Shown one piece after another: positions 33,993-35,243 of a stretch of 35,243 nucleotides of DNA. Source of the stretch: Bifidobacteriaceae bacterium. GTDB lineage: Bacteria > Actinomycetota > Actinomycetes > Actinomycetales > WQXJ01. The DNA lies in contig JAIRXP010000012.1 of NCBI GenBank assembly GCA_031268215.1, positions 1-35,243 on the forward strand, read 5' to 3'. The translations under genes were made by a program, and so were the position numbers. A model generated the notes under the pieces. The model searched no databases and was not told the origin of the DNA. It was given only the letters and a program-made list of their open reading frames with translations. Position 1 is the stretch's first letter. Each line of letters starts with the position of its first letter.

Positions 33993-34947
33993 GAGGCTTA
34001 TTAGAAACCCGGGTGGTAGAGCGGAAGAGGATTACTTAGGAATAGAGACCACACCGAGAATAGCTAACAGAATAGCGGCCCGCCTTCCAGGATAATTGGA
34101 ATTGACCATTTCAACCAATCCCAAAAGGCGGACCATGCGAACACAATACAGCACAGGACTAAGCGAAAGCGAATTCTGGGAACTCACAGCCCGGATCAAG
34201 GACATCACGATTGAACATGGCCAAAACCCCGGACCCAACATGATCGGACGCCCCCAGACACTGGACCTGGCCAGCAAAGTCCGACTCACCTTGACCCTGC
34301 TACGCACCAACATCACCCAACAACTAGCGGCCGAGATGCTCGCTGTGTCCCAACCAACCGTGTCGGTAGTCAAGTCCCAGATCGAGCCCCTCATCGACCA
34401 GGCCCTGACCATGACGGGCATCCCCCTGGGGGAAGCTGCCTCCGCCAGGCCCCTGATCGTGGACGGCACCTATATCCCAACGGGGAACAGGAAGGCCACA
34501 GGCAGTGTGAACTACTCCGGTAAGCGCCACTGCCAGAACCTGTCCATCCAAGTGGCCTGCGACCTGGGCGGGACACTGGTGGCCACCTCCGCACCCGTGC
34601 CCGGCGCCCGCCACGACTCGGCAGCGCTTACCCTGACTGGATGGGACCAGATCCTGGCCGACGCCGACTGGTTCGCTGACAGCGCCTACACCGCCCACGG
34701 CGCCATAACACCGATCAGGAAGCGGCCTGGTGGGGAACTCACTGAATCTGAACGCGAATTCAACAGACAGGTCTCGTCGATCCGGTGTACCGTCGAACGA
34801 ACCATCTCACACCTAAAGAACTGGCGTGTGCTGTCGAAAGGCTACCGTCGGCAACTAAAGAAACTCCCCTTTGTGATCGCCCTCGTCACAAAACTCGAAC
34901 TCTACCGGCTCGGATGGTGAACCAAACAAGAGTTTCTAATAAGCCTC
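33993..34947 (+). mobile_element. IS5-family insertion sequence (955 bp, complete)
   Basis: The element is bounded by perfect 16-bp inverted repeats: GAGGCTTATTAGAAAC at 33993-34008 and its complement at 34932-34947. A TAA direct repeat flanks both ends (33990-33992 and 34948-34950), the 3-bp T-N-A duplication seen in ISL2/IS1031-type members of the IS5 family. It encodes one intact transposase. It lies ~100 bp beyond the array hairpin and ~40 bp before the last gene. It looks recent and potentially active. Confidence 0.9.
34135..34920 (+). CDS. IS5-family DDE transposase (DDE_Tnp_4-like)
   Basis: The product is 261 aa from ATG 34135, preceded by AAGGCGG; TTG 34096 would add 13 residues. A helix-turn-helix region (QQLAAEMLAVSQPTVSVVKS, about 62-81) precedes the catalytic core. 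The DDE triad is visible as Asp110 (LIVDGTYIP), Asp182 (FADSAYTAHG) and Glu221 (CTVERTISHLKNW), with GARHDS between. The frame is uninterrupted, so it should be functional. Confidence 0.92.
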   Translation: MRTQYSTGLSESEFWELTARIKDITIEHGQNPGPNMIGRPQTLDLASKVRLTLTLLRTNITQQLAAEMLAVSQPTVSVVKSQIEPLIDQALTMTGIPLGEAASARPLIVDGTYIPTGNRKATGSVNYSGKRHCQNLSIQVACDLGGTLVATSAPVPGARHDSAALTLTGWDQILADADWFADSAYTAHGAITPIRKRPGGELTESEREFNRQVSSIRCTVERTISHLKNWRVLSKGYRRQLKKLPFVIALVTKLELYRLGW

Positions 34948-34988
34948 TAATACTTGAAACCCGAACAACCAGCCAGTAAACTATAAAC

Positions 34989-35243
34989 ATGCCCCCAAAC
35001 CACCAACACAACAAAGAACACGGTGAAGACGACCGCGCTAATCACGGTGACAGTGACAACAATCTTCACAGTGTTGGTTACAGCAAAGCCCCGAGCCCGT
35101 CAGAATCTTCGGACTCAGGATGGAGTATCCCCGGTGTGGTTCACACGCCCCACACCAGTCAACCATCCCCAGGAACAGTAGAAGTCAGTAACTATCAACC
35201 AGTCACCACACCCACCACCAAGCAGGCCACTGACCTGATCAAC
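34989..35243 (+). CDS. Start of an unidentified gene, cut by the window edge
   Basis: The frame is open for 85 codons from ATG 34989 to the last base, with no stop. The peptide begins MPPNHQHNKEHGEDD and is hydrophilic, rich in Ser, Thr, Pro, His and Asn, with no motif or membrane segment. It may be a disordered N-terminus of a larger protein. The insertion sequence lies ~40 bp upstream and may have replaced its native promoter. No ribosome site is obvious. I do not recognise it. Confidence 0.45.
   Translation, partial: MPPNHQHNKEHGEDDRANHGDSDNNLHSVGYSKAPSPSESSDSGWSIPGVVHTPHTSQPSPGTVEVSNYQPVTTPTTKQATDLIN

Overview
This window looks like chromosomal DNA from a high-GC Gram-positive bacterium (Actinomycetota). 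The evidence is the GC-rich coding bias, a pstSCAB cluster followed directly by a SenX3/RegX3-type sensor and regulator, a PstS with a lipobox, frequent GTG/TTG starts and ATGA/GTGA overlaps. The sequence alone does not give a genus.

Layout. (1) 27-5733: type IV pilus-like secretion substrates. A minus-strand pair encodes a prepilin with a textbook cleavage motif and a large PilX-like protein. A plus-strand paralogue of the PilX-like protein is preceded by what may be the tail of a lost prepilin gene. A diverged ~80-nt element occurs twice in direct orientation (3202-3280 and 6112-6190). (2) 6316-12197: phosphate regulon, consisting of a PHO-box-like pair of direct repeats, pstS, pstC, pstA, pstB, then a sensor kinase and response regulator of the SenX3/RegX3 type. 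(3) 12299-21270: a compact four-gene plus-strand operon of unknown role encoding a small membrane protein, a secreted/anchored von Willebrand A (vWA) protein, a tubulin-like putative GTPase of about 1,113 aa and a large membrane protein. (4) 21271-33856: a complete type III-B CRISPR-Cas locus. The minus-strand effector operon is cmr1-cmr2(cas10)-cmr3-cmr4-cmr5-cmr6 plus a membrane protein with CorA-like architecture, all overlapping by a few bases. The divergent plus-strand operon is cas6, an RT-Cas1 fusion and cas2, followed by a leader and an array of 13 repeats with 37-nt units and 12 spacers, ending in decayed repeats. (5) 33862-35243: a strong hairpin, a complete IS5-family insertion sequence with 16-bp inverted repeats and a TAA target duplication, and the start of an unidentified gene that leaves the window.

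How the CRISPR parts should work together. RT-Cas1 and Cas2 would add spacers, possibly from RNA because the RT active site is intact. Cas6 would cut the array transcript and leave an ATTGATAC-type 5' tag. Cmr1-6 would bind and cut target RNA. Cas10 has its GGDD cyclase motif but no HD nuclease domain, so defence probably depends on a nucleotide second messenger acting on the C-terminal two-helix membrane protein. By analogy with CorA-associated III-B systems the messenger could be SAM-AMP, which is an inference.

The most important anomaly is in RT-Cas1. Its first ~40 residues lie in a different reading frame from the rest, so either one base is extra in the genome or assembly, or expression needs a +1 frameshift or an internal start. 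Two spacers are near-duplicates with identical 5' halves and an internal length difference.
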